DNA from: an uncultured Collinsella sp. | GTDB lineage: Bacteria; Actinomycetota; Coriobacteriia; Coriobacteriales; Coriobacteriaceae | Direction of reading: 5' to 3' | NCBI GenBank assembly: GCA_959600835.1 | Contig: CAUGNQ010000014.1 | Location: forward strand, 1-39,957 | DNA: 39,957 nt | In this document: positions 39,581 to 39,957 of the stretch, one piece after another | Layout of the letters: the number at the start of each line of letters is the position of its first letter | How positions within the stretch are numbered: the stretch's first letter is position 1 | Program-made: the position numbers and the translations under genes | The notes under the pieces: model-generated | What the model was told of the DNA's origin: nothing | Seen by the model: the letters and a program-made list of their open reading frames with translations, nothing else | Databases searched by the model: none

Positions 39581-39922
39581 ATGAGTTTGCTGACATTTGC
39601 CAAGACGGCCTTGGGTTCTATGGTCAAGCAGCCGGTAACGGTGCGCTATCCGCAGGAGAAGCTCGCGGCACCCGAGCGCCTGCGCGGGCATATCGTCAAC
39701 GATATGGACGTGTGCATCTGCTGCGGCATGTGCGCGCGCCGTTGCCCGGCGGGTGCACTTGCGGTCGATCGCAAGGGCGGAACGTGGTCGATTGACCCGT
39801 ATGCCTGCGTGGTGTGCGGTGAGTGCATCGAGAGCTGCCCCAAGCACTGCCTGACTATGGACACCGCCCGCACTCCAGTCGCAGCGGACAAGACTCCCAC
39901 AGTAGAAACCAAACCGGAATAG
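39581..39922 (+). CDS. echF: EchF, two-[4Fe-4S] ferredoxin subunit (113 aa)
   Basis: Electron-entry polyferredoxin subunit, equivalent to NuoI, that takes electrons from soluble ferredoxin. Two classic clusters: CICCGMCARRCP (about 45-56, with one extra Cys) and CVVCGECIESCP (about 76-87). The N-terminal VKQPVTVRYP segment is the NuoI/EchF membrane-proximal lead. The tail of about 20 residues is Thr/Pro/Lys-rich. It follows echE by 7 bases and completes the Ech set A-F. Confidence 0.92.
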   Translation: MSLLTFAKTALGSMVKQPVTVRYPQEKLAAPERLRGHIVNDMDVCICCGMCARRCPAGALAVDRKGGTWSIDPYACVVCGECIESCPKHCLTMDTARTPVAADKTPTVETKPE

Positions 39923-39957
39923 CGCTGGAATAGAACTGGAATAGGGTCCGGTGGGGC

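Noticed and set aside
34263..39922. Respiratory complex I (nuo) operon
   Set aside because: The large subunit retains both CxxC nickel-binding pairs and the NADH-dehydrogenase module genes are absent, so Ech fits better.

Overview
The window is GC-rich, densely coded bacterial DNA. Gene content and style point to a Coriobacteriia gut actinobacterium, most like Collinsella. The reasons are LPXTG-like surface proteins with proline-poor sorting motifs, Ala/Glu/Pro-rich additions to housekeeping proteins, an Ech-type hydrogenase and an Nfn/Sud-type transhydrogenase pair. The genus is an inference from protein style, not from a marker gene.

Layout. (1) 1-176: start of a membrane protein running off the left edge on the minus strand. 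(2) 387-11527: three consecutive surface-protein genes (539, 789 and 2203 aa), each with a signal peptide, a Pro-rich wall-spanning segment and a C-terminal sorting signal. They are separated by palindromic elements. (3) 11933-14172 (minus): two overlapping genes for a GltA/NfnB-like and an NfnA-like flavoprotein subunit. (4) 14532-19662 (minus): the conserved glmU-prs-pth neighbourhood, interrupted between prs and pth by an accessory gene with a nuclease-like domain that is flanked by two short elements with related inverted ends. (5) 19856-23110 (plus): an ECF vitamin-type transporter with T component, fused double ATPase and S component. (6) 23258-28443: exonuclease III, sirtuin, a folP-folK fusion, a divergent biotin-ligase-like protein and type III pantothenate kinase. 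(7) 28640-28716: initiator tRNA, followed by an AlbA_2/HATPase regulator gene bracketed by palindrome arrays. (8) 31207-34082: a flavin/Fe-S old-yellow-enzyme-type oxidoreductase and a solitary IS3-OrfA-like DNA-binding protein. (9) 34263-39922: a complete Ech-type energy-conserving [NiFe] hydrogenase operon in which the EchA and EchB membrane subunits are one polypeptide.

How the genes work together. Ech (ferredoxin-linked H2 production coupled to ion pumping) and the Nfn/Sud-like pair (ferredoxin/NAD(P)H exchange) fit a fermentative anaerobe that balances electrons through ferredoxin. glmU, prs, pth, folPK, coaX and the ECF transporter are core metabolism and vitamin supply. The surface proteins, the nuclease-like gene and the AlbA_2 gene are the variable part.

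The most striking non-coding signal is a family of regularly phased arrays. A 16-nt arm (ATCTCRATCTGTAACA) alternates in orientation every 40-41 bp, giving 11 hairpin units in four separate arrays with the same roughly 81-bp period. Two arrays start exactly 36 nt after the stop codons of surface proteins 2 and 3; the other two flank the AlbA_2 gene. Several further palindrome families occupy most remaining intergenic gaps.
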